Assembly (NCBI GenBank): GCA_937896885.1
Contig: CALBNX010000072.1
Coordinates: forward strand, 1-52,385
DNA: 52,385 nt
DNA from: an uncultured Clostridia bacterium
GTDB lineage: Bacteria > Bacillota > Clostridia > Oscillospirales > Acutalibacteraceae
Reading direction: 5' to 3'
Shown here piece by piece: positions 34,986-43,140 of the stretch. Both the position numbers and the translations under genes were made by a program. Each line of letters starts with the position of its first letter. Position 1 is the stretch's first letter. Under the pieces are notes generated by a model, which was given only the letters and a program-made list of their open reading frames with translations, had not been told where the DNA came from and did not search any database.

Positions 34986-35778
34986 TATGCATTTCTCCTT
35001 CAAGATTAATATTTAAAATAATTTTATATTCGTCTAACGGCACAAGGCTCTCGGCTATATAAACTTTATCGGTTTTGTAATCCCCTATTTCAATTAACTT
35101 TGGTCTGTATGCTTTTAAAAGTGTTTCTCCGCTTACTGTTGACACAGGAATAAGGCGCATTTTGTCAGTTTCGTCAAACAAGTCGTAAAATATTGTTTTA
35201 TCCATCATTAAAACAGGATAATTTGAAAATGGCTCACGAAGATTATTACCTGTATCCATTAAACTTTGGCAAGAAATTGTCTTTTTTTCGGTCTGAATTT
35301 TTATGTAATATTCTTTTGATTTAGGGGCTTGTTTATCTGTTAATTTTGAGATTAATGTGATTACTATATAAGCAATTACCGAACAAACAACAAGAAATGT
35401 GATATTAATATCAAAATAGATAATTCCATTGTTATAAAGCATTATGTCTATTTCAGTAAACATATAAATTGCGAACATTATTCCACCAAAAATAAAACAT
35501 ATTGCAAAAAGCCAAAAAGTTGCTCTTATCAGTTTTTTAATAGGTTTCAAGCCAAATGTTATTATGGACATTAAAACCGCTGAAAGCACCTTTAAAAGAG
35601 TCATTATGACACCTAAATCGTCTAAAAATAATAACAATGACGATAACCCACCCACTATTGAGCCAAGTAAAATCCTAAATCGTGTGGTATCCATTCTTGA
35701 AATTGTTTTTACCGCCAAAAGCATAAAATAATTCACAAGAATATTGATTACAATGAGCACATCAACATATACAATCAA
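34978..35778 (-). CDS. spoIIGA: Sigma-E processing peptidase SpoIIGA
   Basis: About 266 residues: five hydrophobic segments in the N-terminal half, then a cytosolic aspartic-protease domain with SLMDTGN (catalytic Asp) and PVLMMD. It removes the pro-sequence of sigma-E. The frame is open back to 35826 but that part is a terminator hairpin. Homologues start right before Y-x-D-V, so the TTG at 35778 with GGTG upstream is preferred (GTG at 35790 is possible). Confidence 0.92.
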   Translation of the reverse strand: MIVYVDVLIVINILVNYFMLLAVKTISRMDTTRFRILLGSIVGGLSSLLLFLDDLGVIMTLLKVLSAVLMSIITFGLKPIKKLIRATFWLFAICFIFGGIMFAIYMFTEIDIMLYNNGIIYFDINITFLVVCSVIAYIVITLISKLTDKQAPKSKEYYIKIQTEKKTISCQSLMDTGNNLREPFSNYPVLMMDKTIFYDLFDETDKMRLIPVSTVSGETLLKAYRPKLIEIGDYKTDKVYIAESLVPLDEYKIILNINLEGEMHND

Positions 35779-35792
35779 ATAAATCACCACAC

Positions 35793-35842
35793 AAAAAAAG
35801 CTTGATACCATTTTACACGGTATCAAGCATTTATTTTGTCAC
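35793..35842 (-). terminator. Terminator of carAB-ruvX, overlapping a candidate spoIIGA promoter
   Basis: The 10-bp stem GCTTGATACC/GGTATCAAGC (35800-35828) is followed by seven T on the minus strand. Inside its loop lies TAAAAT (35810-35815), and GTGACA (35837-35842) lies 21 bp upstream, resembling the unusually spaced spoIIG promoter of B. subtilis (22 bp). The GACAAA at the -35 matches much of a Spo0A box (TTTGTCRAA on the other strand). The start codon comes only about 15 bases after the T run. Confidence 0.6.
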
Positions 35843-35845
35843 TTT

Positions 35846-36253
35846 TTATACTGTTCTCATATAATCTTCGAGAATAAGCACCGCAGAAACTGCATCAACA
35901 ACTGCTTTTCTTTTTTTGCCACGAACATCAACTGCATTGAGAATATTATGAGCTGAAACTGTTGTTAATCTTTCATTTTGAAAAGCAACAGTCAAGCCTG
36001 TTTTTTCTTCGAGCAATTTACCGAGTTCTCGGCAAGCATCACTACGAAAGCCATAACTTCCATCCATATTCTGTGGAAGTCCAACGCAGATGCGCTCTGC
36101 TTTTCTTTCTTTTGCCAATTCTGTGATTTTATCAACCAAAATATCTCTGTTTTTTTCGGTGATTACGCAAACCGGTGAAGCTAAAATCTGCATTTTATCA
36201 CAAACTGCAATCCCCGTTCTCACATCACCATAGTCCACTGACATTATAATCAT
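35846..36253 (-). CDS. ruvX: Pre-16S rRNA nuclease, YqgF/RuvX family
   Basis: A 135-residue RNase H-fold nuclease. The first catalytic Asp sits in SVDYGDVRTGIA, the Glu region in VGLPQNMDG, and FQNERLTT plus the final VVDAVSAVLILEDYM carry the remaining residues. It trims the 5' end of 16S rRNA. The start overlaps the stop of the carB-like gene (ATGA). This pairing with carAB is unusual; ruvX is normally near alaS. Confidence 0.92.
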   Translation of the reverse strand: MIIMSVDYGDVRTGIAVCDKMQILASPVCVITEKNRDILVDKITELAKERKAERICVGLPQNMDGSYGFRSDACRELGKLLEEKTGLTVAFQNERLTTVSAHNILNAVDVRGKKRKAVVDAVSAVLILEDYMRTV

Positions 36254-39219
36254 ATATCAGTTACCTCTAATTCTTCCATAACATTGTTGTTTTCTAATGC
36301 TCGTGAGAATGCATAAGCACTCTGAACTGAAGTGAATAAAGGAACTTTCTTCATAAGGGAAGCACGACGAATCATAAGCTCTTCTTCATTGCCACGGACA
36401 TTTTCAAGAGTTGAAACTACATAAGAGAACTTATTCCCATTTATCATTTCAACTGCATTTTCACCATTTGCTGTGTTTGCTGCGATATGATTTGCATTAA
36501 GAAGCTTTGCAGTATCACTTGTAGCATAGATTTTAAACCCTTGACTTAAGAATCTGTCTGCCATTTTAGAAACATCTGCCTTATCACTTTCGCGAACAGA
36601 TACAAGAATTGAGCCTGTTCTCTTGATTCTCATGCCCGATGCAATCATACCCTTAAGAAGTGCATTATCGAAGGTGTCACCAATCGCCATAACGTCACCT
36701 GTTGACTTTGTTTTTTCACCAAGAAGCATATCTGCTCCCTTAAGTTTTTCAAAGCTAAACACAGGTACACGAACAAAGAACTTGTCAGAATTTGAGATTG
36801 TTCCAACCGCCACACCCATATCAGCAAGTTTTTCACCAGCCATACAACGAACGGCAATATCAGTAATATCAATTCCTGATGCTTTTGTCATAAATGGAAC
36901 GAGAGTTGTGTCTGTTACAGATGCTTTTGTCACATAGAGATTATTATCAAATGCAACAAACTGCATATCAACTGCACCTTTGAATTTGAGTTCTTTTGTG
37001 ATTGCACCAACATATTCAAGCAAGATTTCACGAATTGAATCGTTGATACTGATTGTTGGAACAACTGAAATTGAGTCACCTGAATTGATATGTGCTTTTT
37101 CAATGTGTTCGCAAAGTGCAGGGATGAAGAAATCTTCACCGTCTGAAATGATGTGTGCTTCGATACAAGTGCCAACAAATACTTTTTTACTGCTTGTATG
37201 CTTAACATTAGCATCATCAAGGATATCGAAGAATTCAATTTTATTTGATATTTTTCTGAAGAAATCAAAATCAGCACCGATTATTTCAACATTTGCATTC
37301 TTTAATAATTCTGACTTTTTGATTGCATCTTCACCACCAAAAAGAAGCACGGCATAATCAGGCTTTTCTGTTCTAATTACACTTGAAATATCTTCATCTG
37401 TAAGTGGGTCTAAATACACTCTGTCTGCTACATTATAATCTGTTGTAACTGATGCAGGGTTATTGTTGAGAAGAAGAACTTCAAAGCCCTGATTTTTTAA
37501 TGATTTTACACAATGAACTGTGCAATAATCACTGTCACCACTTCGACCTGTAACTGCAGGACCACTACCAATTACTAAAACTTTTTTCTTGTCTGTTTTA
37601 TTTGCATTTATAAATATTTCTGCTTCGTTATCTGCGCCATAAACAGAATAGAAATATGGCTTTTTAGCATCAAATTCTGCAGAGCAAGTGTCAATAGAAT
37701 TAAACACCGCATTGAGTTCGTATTCTGGTTTTTCACCACGGATTTGCTCAATGGCAAAGTCGGTGAATCCCATATTCTTTGCATATTCATACACTTCAAA
37801 ACTATTATTCTTTTCAATAGTTTTCTGTGTTTCTGCAATATTTTTAAGTTTAAATAAGAACCATTTATCAATGTTTGTAATTTTGTTTATTTCGTCAATA
37901 TTAAAATCACGGTAAAGTGCTTCATAAATCGCAAAAATTCGACGGTCATCAGCAAGACTAATAATATTTTTAAGTTCGTCATCAGTAATATTTTCAAACT
38001 GTTCGAGTCTTGGTGTATGGCTCTTATTCACACTTCTGACCGCTTTCATAAACGCAAGTTCAAAGCCTGTGCCGATTGTAAGGCACTCACCTGTCGCCTG
38101 CATCATTGTACCAAGTGTACGCTTAGCATCACCAAAACTATCAAATGACCATTTAGGGAATTTAACTGCGCAGTAATCAAGTGCAGGTTCACTGCAAGCA
38201 GTTGTGCAACCTGTTATATCGTTCTCAATTTCAAACAAAGTTTTACCAAGCGCAATTTTTGCTGAAACATAAGCAATTCTGTACCCTGTCGCTTTTGAAA
38301 CGAGAGCAGATGTACGGCTCACACGAGGGTCAACTCCTGTTACGACATATTCCTTGCCATCAGGACTTAAAGCAAACTGAACATTACAGCTACCCTCAAT
38401 GCCCAAACGAGAAACGATTTTTCTCGCTGCTCTACGAAGACGGGTAAACTCTGAATCTGTGAGAGTTTGTGCAGGAATTACAACGATTGAGTCACCTGTA
38501 TGAATACCAACGGGGTCAACACTTTCAACACTACCCACGCTGATGCAGTTATCTGCTTTATCCCGCATTACTTCAAATTCAAGTTCTTTCCAACCTGCGA
38601 TACTCTTTTCAACGAGAATCTGACTAACTATTGAAGTTTCAAGGCTTTTTTCTGCTTTCACCGCAAGACTTTCACGACTATAGCAATACTCTGCGCTTTC
38701 TCTGTCAGGTGTATAAGCAGGACGAACGATTACAGGATAACCTACTTTATCTGCAAAATCGCAAGCCTCTTCAACGCCATTTACAACAAGTGCCGGCACT
38801 GTTGGCTCGTTCATTTCGTCAAGTGCTTCAACGAATGAATGCCTATTTTTAACACTACGGATAACATCTTGATTTATACCAATAAGGATTGTGTTTGTTT
38901 CTTCGAGATATCCATTTTGACTGAGTTCAAGGCTTAATTCAAGACTATCGTCACCACCTGCTGTTGAGAGAAGTGCGTCTGGCTTTTCTTTTTCAAGAAT
39001 TTTCTTAATGCTCTCGATGTTGAGTGGTTCAATATAAACTCTGTCAGCAAACTCTTTATCAGTTGCCAACGCTGACGGTGTTGAGTTAGCAAAAATTACA
39101 GTTATACCTTCTTCTTTGAGGGCTTTGCAAACCTGTAATGCAGAATAGTCAAATTCAAGTGACTGACCAATTTTAACTGGACCTGCACCAAGAACAAGGA
39201 TTTTTTCAAATTTATTCAT
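36250..39219 (-). CDS. CarB-like protein, degenerate carbamoyl-phosphate synthase large subunit
   Basis: A 989-residue protein collinear with CarB (normally about 1070). The N-terminal half keeps GAGPVKIGQSLEFDYS, GWKELEFEVMRD, HTGDS and Gln281. It loses the glycine-rich loop (PDRESAE at 171-177 instead of GGTGGG-type), and the metal-ligand Glu and Asn are Gly295 and Asp297. The second ATP-grasp half lacks about 60 residues including its nucleotide loop, and its ligand site (E-x-N-P-R in CarB) reads K-A-S-V-T at 765-769. The C-terminal MGS-like allosteric domain (about 870-985) is intact. There is no frameshift. The ATG at 39219 has GGTGA upstream. It is unlikely to make carbamoyl phosphate; see findings. 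Confidence 0.88.
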   Translation of the reverse strand: MNKFEKILVLGAGPVKIGQSLEFDYSALQVCKALKEEGITVIFANSTPSALATDKEFADRVYIEPLNIESIKKILEKEKPDALLSTAGGDDSLELSLELSQNGYLEETNTILIGINQDVIRSVKNRHSFVEALDEMNEPTVPALVVNGVEEACDFADKVGYPVIVRPAYTPDRESAEYCYSRESLAVKAEKSLETSIVSQILVEKSIAGWKELEFEVMRDKADNCISVGSVESVDPVGIHTGDSIVVIPAQTLTDSEFTRLRRAARKIVSRLGIEGSCNVQFALSPDGKEYVVTGVDPRVSRTSALVSKATGYRIAYVSAKIALGKTLFEIENDITGCTTACSEPALDYCAVKFPKWSFDSFGDAKRTLGTMMQATGECLTIGTGFELAFMKAVRSVNKSHTPRLEQFENITDDELKNIISLADDRRIFAIYEALYRDFNIDEINKITNIDKWFLFKLKNIAETQKTIEKNNSFEVYEYAKNMGFTDFAIEQIRGEKPEYELNAVFNSIDTCSAEFDAKKPYFYSVYGADNEAEIFINANKTDKKKVLVIGSGPAVTGRSGDSDYCTVHCVKSLKNQGFEVLLLNNNPASVTTDYNVADRVYLDPLTDEDISSVIRTEKPDYAVLLFGGEDAIKKSELLKNANVEIIGADFDFFRKISNKIEFFDILDDANVKHTSSKKVFVGTCIEAHIISDGEDFFIPALCEHIEKAHINSGDSISVVPTISINDSIREILLEYVGAITKELKFKGAVDMQFVAFDNNLYVTKASVTDTTLVPFMTKASGIDITDIAVRCMAGEKLADMGVAVGTISNSDKFFVRVPVFSFEKLKGADMLLGEKTKSTGDVMAIGDTFDNALLKGMIASGMRIKRTGSILVSVRESDKADVSKMADRFLSQGFKIYATSDTAKLLNANHIAANTANGENAVEMINGNKFSYVVSTLENVRGNEEELMIRRASLMKKVPLFTSVQSAYAFSRALENNNVMEELEVTDI

Positions 39220-40297
39220 TATCTTCACCGTCCATCATCTTATAGAAATCACGAATAATAAAACCTGTGCTACTGTCAATATCACCTTTTGGTGTAAACT
39301 GAACTGAAAGTCCTTTGAATTTCTTATAACAAAGACCTTCAACTGTATTATCGTTTATATTTGTCATTATGATGTCTGCAACATCACTATTAACAGAGGA
39401 TTTTTCAACTGCATAACCGTGATTTTGGTCAGTAATCATAATTTTATCGGTACCTTCAATTCTAACAGGTTGATTTGAACCACGATGACCTTTTTCCATC
39501 TTGATAATCTTGAAATCATTTGCCAAAGCTAACATCTGATGACCAAGACCGATTGCAAAAACAGGAATATCTTTTTTTATTGTTTCACGAATAATCTCAA
39601 TGATTTCTGGCTCGTCATCAGGGTCAGCCGGGCCATCGCAAAGCACAACGCCATCGGGATTATATTTCATAATATCAGCAACTGTGCTAAAAGCAGGAAC
39701 AAAAGTTACATTGCAACCATTGAGCAAAAATGCGTTGAGTTGTTTTCTTGGCGAACCAAAATCAACTGCGACAATATTATATTTTGCATTTTCACCTTTC
39801 ATCTCGATTGGCTCTTTAATTGTAATTTCACGGACTGCGCCTGAAACTGTATAAGCCTTAATCTGTGGGAGTAATTCATCAAGGTTGTCGATATTATCAG
39901 TAATTGCACCATTCACATAGCCTTTATCACGAAGATATCTTGTAAGACGACGTGTATCAATACCGCAAATGCCAACGATACCACATTGTGAAAGGTATTC
40001 ATCAAGAGTGATTTCAGCACCATCTGAACAAATGTCGCACCATTCACGGACAATATATCCGTTTGACATAATTGTGCTTTCATCTTTATTACGAATAATA
40101 CCGCGATTTGCTGCAAGTGGATATGTTTGTGCAACAATTTGACCATAATATGTAGGGTCTGACAAAATGTCAGTATAAGCAGAAGTGCAAGTATTGAAGA
40201 CAACTTCACCAATTGTTAATCCGCTTTTACCCATTGAATAGCCTTCAAAGATTGTTCCATCTTGAAGAACTAAATATGCTTTTGTTCTGTTTTTCAT
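39212..40297 (-). CDS. CarA-like protein, glutaminase-dead carbamoyl-phosphate synthase small subunit
   Basis: A 361-residue protein of standard CarA length. The N-terminal CarA domain is well preserved (FNTCTSAYTDILSDPTYYGQIV, GIDTRRLTRYLR). The class I amidotransferase domain is recognisable (AVDFGSPRKQL, LCDGPADP, GHQMLALA, QNHGYAV). The nucleophile Cys is Gly250 (AIGLGHQ), and the His and Glu of the triad are Thr335 and Lys337 (QFTPKG instead of QGHPEA). It therefore cannot hydrolyse glutamine. It overlaps the carB-like gene and lies outside any pyrimidine or arginine operon. AGGGTGA precedes the ATG. Confidence 0.9.
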   Translation of the reverse strand: MKNRTKAYLVLQDGTIFEGYSMGKSGLTIGEVVFNTCTSAYTDILSDPTYYGQIVAQTYPLAANRGIIRNKDESTIMSNGYIVREWCDICSDGAEITLDEYLSQCGIVGICGIDTRRLTRYLRDKGYVNGAITDNIDNLDELLPQIKAYTVSGAVREITIKEPIEMKGENAKYNIVAVDFGSPRKQLNAFLLNGCNVTFVPAFSTVADIMKYNPDGVVLCDGPADPDDEPEIIEIIRETIKKDIPVFAIGLGHQMLALANDFKIIKMEKGHRGSNQPVRIEGTDKIMITDQNHGYAVEKSSVNSDVADIIMTNINDNTVEGLCYKKFKGLSVQFTPKGDIDSSTGFIIRDFYKMMDGEDNE

Positions 40298-40332
40298 AAA
40301 ATATCACCCTGATAATCGAATATTATATAAAC

Positions 40333-40358
40333 CATAAAAGCCCATCGAGAGATGGGCT
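40333..40358 (-). terminator. Terminator of the PBP gene
   Basis: The stem AGCCCATC/GATGGGCT (40339-40358, 4-base loop) is followed on the minus strand by TTTTATGG. It lies 5 bases behind the PBP stop and about 40 before carA; a TATAAT behind it (about 40325) may be the carA -10, but no -35 is convincing. Confidence 0.7.
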
Positions 40359-40362
40359 GTAC

Positions 40363-42642
40363 TTATGCAGCTGGTTCAACAACTGGTGTTTCTTGTTGCA
40401 CAGGTGCTTGTGTTGTTGTTTCAGGCGGTGTCTGTGTTGTTGTCTCGGTTGGGTTTTGTGGTGTTACAGGTGTAACAGCAGTTGTGCTTTCAGGAAGTGT
40501 TGTTCCATTTCCACCTGGGTCAACGCACCCTGCACATTTAGCCGGAAGATTTGAAGTTTTATACCAGCCTGATGCAGTTGATTTACAACCGTCACCTGCA
40601 AGCAAGCCTGAAACTGTACAATAAGAACGCTGTGTTACTTTATCTGTATATTTTTCAAAATTCTTAGATGCAAGATTCTTATGAATTCTGTCCATAACAG
40701 TTTTATAAATCATACCTGCAGGGTTACTGCTGACATTAACCTGTTTATTCTGGTCATAGCCAAACCAAACAGCACTGATATAGTAAGGTGTACCCGCTAC
40801 CATCCATCTGTCATAGTTGTTTGTTGTTGTACCAGATTTTGCAAAAGATGTAAATCCTTTAACATTATATGCACGACCAGTACCAACAGGGCCTTGCATA
40901 ACAGTTCTGAGCATTTGATTCATAACATAAGCAGTCTCAGGTGACATAATCTGTTCACCTTCTGGGCTCTTCTGAAGAAGAATATTCTGACCTGTGCTAT
41001 CTGTAACCTTTGTATAGCAATATGGCTCAAAATATTTACCACCATTACCGAAAGCAGCAAACGCCGCAGCCATTTCAAGAGTTGTGCAACCACCATTTGA
41101 ACCACCTGTCGCAAGTGTTGATGGTGCTGTGCTATCGATTTTATCATTCATAGTTGAAATATGGAATTTTTCTGTGAGATAGCTATAACTTGTCTTAAAG
41201 CCCATCATCATAAGAAGCTGAGCAGGAACTGTGTTATATGAAATTGAAAGTGCATATTGAGTTGTTACATAACTATTTGGGTCACCAGGGTTTCCACCAT
41301 AGTTATCAGGCCAGCGCTTACCCTTCCAAGTAATGCCATAGTTCTTGATTTTTGAAGACCATGTTGCATAATCTTCTTCGATTGCAGCAGTATAAATACT
41401 GAGAGGTTTGATTGACGAACCAGGTTGACGGACAGCAGAAACAGCTCTATTATTTGAACGATTTTCTGTCTTTTCACCTGCGCCGCCAACAATTGCTACA
41501 ACTCGTCCACTATAATCCATAATTGTCATTGCAGACTGAGCCAATTCTTTTGTTGATGATGCTCTTTCACTTGGGAAATTAGTACGGTTTTCATAAACAT
41601 CTTCAACAATATCCTGAATTTTAGTGTCAACAGCTGAATAAATGCGAAGACCACCTGAATACATCATTTTTGTTGCTTCATAATGTGAATAACCTGCTGC
41701 TTTAAGGTCTTTGATAACAGAATCAATTACATAGTCAACATAATAGCTATAAATCTCATTCTTTGATGTTATCTCATTTTTGTCATTATTTTTTTCAACA
41801 TAATTTTCACTATTTGTAAAGATGAGTTCAAAAGCAACTGCTTCGTCATATTGCTCTTTTGTAATCATCTTCTGTTCATACATCTTTTTAAGGCACAATT
41901 CCTGACGTCTTTTATTTGCTTCAGGTTGCCACAAGGGGTCGTATTCTGCAGGCCATTGTGTAATTGCCGCAATAGATGCGCACTCAGCAATATTGAGTTC
42001 TGAAATATCTTTACCAAAATATGTTTCAGCGGCAGTCTGCACACCGTAACAGTTATGGCTAAGATAAATTGTGTTAAGATATGCCTCAATAATATCATCT
42101 TTTTCGTAATTCTTCTCTAAATTCAAAGCAGAAATCATTTCATTATATTTTCTATTGATGCTTTTTCCGTTTTCACCGGTCAGGTTTTTAATGAGCTGCA
42201 TTGTGATTGTTGAACCGCCACGAATGTCACCATCTTGAATAACTGACCTTAAAATACCAAAAGTTGAACTAAACCAGTCAACACCCTTATGCTCACGAAA
42301 ACGCTCGTCTTCAAGAGCCTGAAAAGCTTTCGGCATCCATTCTGACATATTTTCCATATCAACCCAGACACGATTCTTTTCGCCGTGAAGTTTAACCAGC
42401 TCTACTGGGTTGCCTTCTTCATCGTCAGCGTAAATAATGGTTGTCTGGTCCTGATTTTGCTTATAGAAATCTAAGTCAATGATTCTTTCACCATTAACAC
42501 GACCGATAACATCAGAAACCACATAAACGCCCAAAATCACGCACACAAGTAACCCTGTGAACACGATTGGTGCAAGGATTTTCAACAATTTCTTTAATTT
42601 TGGAGACATTTTTCTCTTTTTGTTTGAGGTCTTTTTTCTCAT
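40363..42642 (-). CDS. Class A penicillin-binding protein (PBP1A type)
   Basis: A 759-residue bifunctional peptidoglycan synthase: short basic cytosolic N-terminus, one membrane anchor (about residues 22-46), GT51 glycosyltransferase (EDERFREHKGVDW, RGGSTITMQLIKNL), transpeptidase with SxxK in QPGSSIKP, SxN in SYN, and KSGT in FAKSGTTTN, and a Thr/Pro-rich tail of about 45 residues. It polymerises and cross-links the wall outside the membrane. GGAGGA precedes the ATG. The gene is monocistronic. Confidence 0.95.
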   Translation of the reverse strand: MRKKTSNKKRKMSPKLKKLLKILAPIVFTGLLVCVILGVYVVSDVIGRVNGERIIDLDFYKQNQDQTTIIYADDEEGNPVELVKLHGEKNRVWVDMENMSEWMPKAFQALEDERFREHKGVDWFSSTFGILRSVIQDGDIRGGSTITMQLIKNLTGENGKSINRKYNEMISALNLEKNYEKDDIIEAYLNTIYLSHNCYGVQTAAETYFGKDISELNIAECASIAAITQWPAEYDPLWQPEANKRRQELCLKKMYEQKMITKEQYDEAVAFELIFTNSENYVEKNNDKNEITSKNEIYSYYVDYVIDSVIKDLKAAGYSHYEATKMMYSGGLRIYSAVDTKIQDIVEDVYENRTNFPSERASSTKELAQSAMTIMDYSGRVVAIVGGAGEKTENRSNNRAVSAVRQPGSSIKPLSIYTAAIEEDYATWSSKIKNYGITWKGKRWPDNYGGNPGDPNSYVTTQYALSISYNTVPAQLLMMMGFKTSYSYLTEKFHISTMNDKIDSTAPSTLATGGSNGGCTTLEMAAAFAAFGNGGKYFEPYCYTKVTDSTGQNILLQKSPEGEQIMSPETAYVMNQMLRTVMQGPVGTGRAYNVKGFTSFAKSGTTTNNYDRWMVAGTPYYISAVWFGYDQNKQVNVSSNPAGMIYKTVMDRIHKNLASKNFEKYTDKVTQRSYCTVSGLLAGDGCKSTASGWYKTSNLPAKCAGCVDPGGNGTTLPESTTAVTPVTPQNPTETTTQTPPETTTQAPVQQETPVVEPAA

Positions 42643-42653
42643 ATTTATCCTCC

Positions 42654-42680
42654 AAAACTGCTTTTAATAGATGCAGTTTT
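42654..42680 (-). promoter_or_regulatory. Leader hairpin of the PBP gene
   Basis: An 8-bp stem AAAACTGC/GCAGTTTT with an 11-base loop lies immediately before the GGAGGA ribosome site on the minus strand. An extended -10 TGCTATACT is about 25 bases further upstream. The role is unknown; it could stabilise the mRNA or modulate translation. Confidence 0.4.
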
Positions 42681-42822
42681 TATAACACATAAACAAGTAT
42701 AGCACAAAAACCTTAAAATGTTTAGTATTTTTTAGAAAATAATTAAATTTTAATAATTTGTAATAATTTTGCTAAAAATACAGACAAGATAATTTTTCCA
42801 AAAACAAAAGGATGACTATATT

Positions 42823-43140
42823 ATGATTCAAAGAAACCGAAAAATATTCTTGTTCTTTATTTTATGTGTTATTATTTTGTGCTTTCTTTATTTTTTACTC
42901 AACAGGGATATGAGCGAATATATGAGGGAAAATCCATATATACCCCCTATTGACTATTACACTATCACAGAATATCAAGGGAAAATTGCAGTTTTTAAAA
43001 ATGATGACACAATACCCATTGATGTTTATGATTCTTATGTTTCAGTTTTGCCACAGCACGACAGAGAACTGCTAAAAAATGGCATTCGTACTGAAAGCAC
43101 TTCTGAACTTCAACAAATTATTGAAGATTATACCAGTTAA
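42823..43140 (+). CDS. Small membrane-anchored protein of unknown function
   Basis: A 105-residue protein: basic N-terminus, one membrane segment (residues about 8-27), then an extracytoplasmic domain with YQGKIAVFKND, YVSVLPQHDRELLKNGI and a terminal LQQIIEDYTS. Small clostridial proteins with this YxGxIAVF ... LPxxDxxxLxxGI ... LEDYxS layout are common and resemble the C-terminal domain of BofC, an inhibitor of sigma-K processing in Bacillus; that link is from memory and uncertain. It is divergent from the PBP gene and convergent with the next one, sharing the stop bases TTAA. Confidence 0.65.
   Translation: MIQRNRKIFLFFILCVIILCFLYFLLNRDMSEYMRENPYIPPIDYYTITEYQGKIAVFKNDDTIPIDVYDSYVSVLPQHDRELLKNGIRTESTSELQQIIEDYTS

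Noticed and set aside
40333..42700. Possible pyrimidine attenuator or PyrR site controlling the carA-like gene
   Set aside because: The only hairpin there is a plain terminator for the PBP gene; no anti-terminator alternative or PyrR-binding loop could be seen.
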